From the NCBI GenBank assembly GCA_030586765.1, contig JAUQZZ010000028.1, forward strand, positions 1-15,582: a DNA stretch of 15,582 bases. Reading direction: 5' to 3'. The stretch is from Candidatus Brocadiales bacterium. Its GTDB lineage: Bacteria; Planctomycetota; Brocadiia; Brocadiales; Bathyanammoxibiaceae. Both the position numbers and the translations under genes were made by a program. Within the stretch, counting starts at the first letter, position 1, and each line of letters begins with the position of its first letter. This document shows positions 14,542 to 15,582 of the stretch, piece after piece. The notes beneath the pieces are model-generated. The model was not told the DNA's origin, did not search any database, and worked only from the letters and a program-made list of their open reading frames with translations.

Positions 14542-14585
14542 CCTAACACATTGTTTTTTACTGGCTTAAGTAAAAGAATGCCCGC

Positions 14586-15488
14586 ATGCTCAAGACCAAC
14601 ACAGAGGAGCTGGTAAGTATCTCTGTCTTCGGTGAAATCGCAAGCCCCCTTTCAGGCCCTTCCCCTTACACGATAAGCGCACAAGGACAACCTGTAGTAC
14701 TTCCTGGTGTGGGAGGTATTACATATAATGTAAGGGTAGGCGATTCTGCCCTTCACTGGGAGGCCGACCATGTAGAACCCTGCGTGTCCATAAAGAACAG
14801 CAACAAGGAGGCAAATGCCGCCTTAAATCTCCTTGCCTGCATAGGTAACAGGGCATGGCTCAGCACAGGAGATGCCAAGGGCAGGGAGGGCTGCGTAACA
14901 GGGAAGCACGGTGGAATAGAGCATGTACTGATAGATTTTGGTGAGGAAGTACTGCCTAAGCTGACGATAGGCGATAAGGTAATGGTGGAGGCAGAAGGGG
15001 TGGGGCTCAGGTTAAAGGACTATCCAGAAATAAAGGCCATGAACCTCTCCCCCAGGCTCTTAAGAGCGCTCCCTCTGGGGGAGGAAAAAGGGGCATTGGT
15101 TATCCCTGTAACTCACAAAGTGCCTGCTGGGGTCATGGGTTCAGGGCTAGGGTCTCACCATACATATCGAGGAGATTATGATATCCAGCTCTTTGACGAA
15201 CCCACAGTGAAGGAGTATAATCTCCAGACCCTGCGCCTGGGTGATTTAGTGGCCATTATGGATGCCGACCACTCTTTTGGCAGGATATACAAGAGAGGGG
15301 CAGTGAGTATTGGGGTAGTTGTGCACACTAACAGTGTTACAGCCGGGCATGGCCCAGGGCTCACCACCCTCTTTACCTCCTCTAAGGGGAGGATAAGGCC
15401 CGTAGGGGACCCCTCTGCCAATATAGGGAGATACCTGAAGATAGGCAGATTTCGGGTGTCAAAGAAAGTGACAAGGACAGGGAGATAA
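14586..15488 (+). CDS. DUF4438 family protein, function unknown
   Basis: A 300-residue soluble protein with no signal peptide or membrane segment. I recognise it as a DUF4438 member from its overall pattern: PGVGGITYNVRVGDSA near residue 40, HVEPCVSIKN near 62-71, a GCVTGKHGGIEHVLIDF block at 102-118, GSGLGSHHTYRGDYDIQLFD around residue 190, and MDADHSFGRIYKRGAVSIGVVVHTNS at about 226-251, followed by AGHGPGLTTLF. The family has no established activity that I know of. The conserved His and Asp residues (HHTYRGDYDIQ, DADHSFGR) and Gly-rich turns suggest an enzyme or a ligand-binding barrel, but that is inference. The ATG at 14586 has only a weak ribosome site, and another ATG 8 bases upstream is out of frame. 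It is transcribed away from glnB and followed after 12 bases by a DUF1858-like gene. Confidence 0.8.
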   Translation: MLKTNTEELVSISVFGEIASPLSGPSPYTISAQGQPVVLPGVGGITYNVRVGDSALHWEADHVEPCVSIKNSNKEANAALNLLACIGNRAWLSTGDAKGREGCVTGKHGGIEHVLIDFGEEVLPKLTIGDKVMVEAEGVGLRLKDYPEIKAMNLSPRLLRALPLGEEKGALVIPVTHKVPAGVMGSGLGSHHTYRGDYDIQLFDEPTVKEYNLQTLRLGDLVAIMDADHSFGRIYKRGAVSIGVVVHTNSVTAGHGPGLTTLFTSSKGRIRPVGDPSANIGRYLKIGRFRVSKKVTRTGR

Positions 15489-15500
15489 GAGGAAAGAGAG

Positions 15501-15582
15501 ATGGAGATAACTAAGGATACAAAGGTAGCGGAGGTACTCAGGAGCTACCTAACCGCCGGGATGGTGTTCAAGAGGCATGGAT
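15501..15582 (+). CDS. Start of a DUF1858-like small protein, cut by window edge
   Basis: Only 27 codons are visible, MEITKDTKVAEVLRSYLTAG followed by MVFKRHG. The pattern (I-x-K-D-x-x-V-x-E-V-L near the start, then an aliphatic-Phe-x-x-x-Gly turn) is that of DUF1858, a helical domain often followed by a Cys-x-x-Cys. The cysteines would lie just beyond the edge, so the assignment is tentative. A clear GAGG ribosome site at 15489-15492, 8 bases before the ATG, supports the start. It is 12 bases downstream of the DUF4438 gene and probably in the same operon. Confidence 0.55.
   Translation, partial: MEITKDTKVAEVLRSYLTAGMVFKRHG

Overview
The window is a compact bacterial chromosome segment. Nine complete protein genes lie on the minus strand in one colinear block. 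They are flanked by one cut minus-strand gene at the left edge and a short plus-strand operon, also cut, at the right edge. The lineage cannot be fixed from the sequence alone. The mix (DciA-type helicase loader, long-form GyrB, a GlnD/PII/GS-beta nitrogen cascade, a DUF4438 protein, GC-rich palindromic intergenic repeats) looks like an environmental bacterium outside the well-studied model groups.

Layout from left to right. 1-586 (-): N-terminal part of a large methyltransferase/nuclease protein of the type ISP / type IIG kind. 587-744: a multi-hairpin palindromic repeat and a likely gyrA terminator. 745-7100 (-): dnaN, a DUF721/dciA gene, gyrB and gyrA. dnaN/dciA and gyrB/gyrA are joined by 4-base ATGA stop-start overlaps. 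7101-7344: dnaA-dnaN spacer with candidate promoters and a 15-bp palindrome. 7345-12422 (-): glnD, a NifS-like cysteine desulfurase homologue and dnaA, each overlapping the next (11 and 17 bases). 12423-12662: a composite of GC-rich inverted repeats. 12663-14422 (-): glnB (PII) and glnA (glutamine synthetase). 14423-14585: a divergent control region with back-to-back promoters and a perfect consensus DnaA box. 14586 to the end (+): a DUF4438 protein and the start of a DUF1858-like protein.

Two modules share one direction of transcription. The nitrogen module carries PII with its uridylylation tyrosine (Tyr51), a GlnD with nucleotidyltransferase, HD and two ACT domains, and a glutamine synthetase that keeps the adenylylation tyrosine (Tyr398). 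No glnE is present in the window. The replication module carries the initiator (DnaA), sliding clamp (DnaN), candidate helicase loader (DciA) and gyrase. The two are physically fused: the glnD stop is inside the next gene, whose stop is inside dnaA.

The points most worth a second look are: this nitrogen-to-replication gene fusion; the DnaA box and strand switch at 14.45 kb, which may mark the origin; replacement of all four classical quinolone-contact residues in GyrA and GyrB; a strand-composition inversion confined to dnaA; and a desulfurase-like enzyme that has lost polar PLP contacts but kept its lysine and cysteine.
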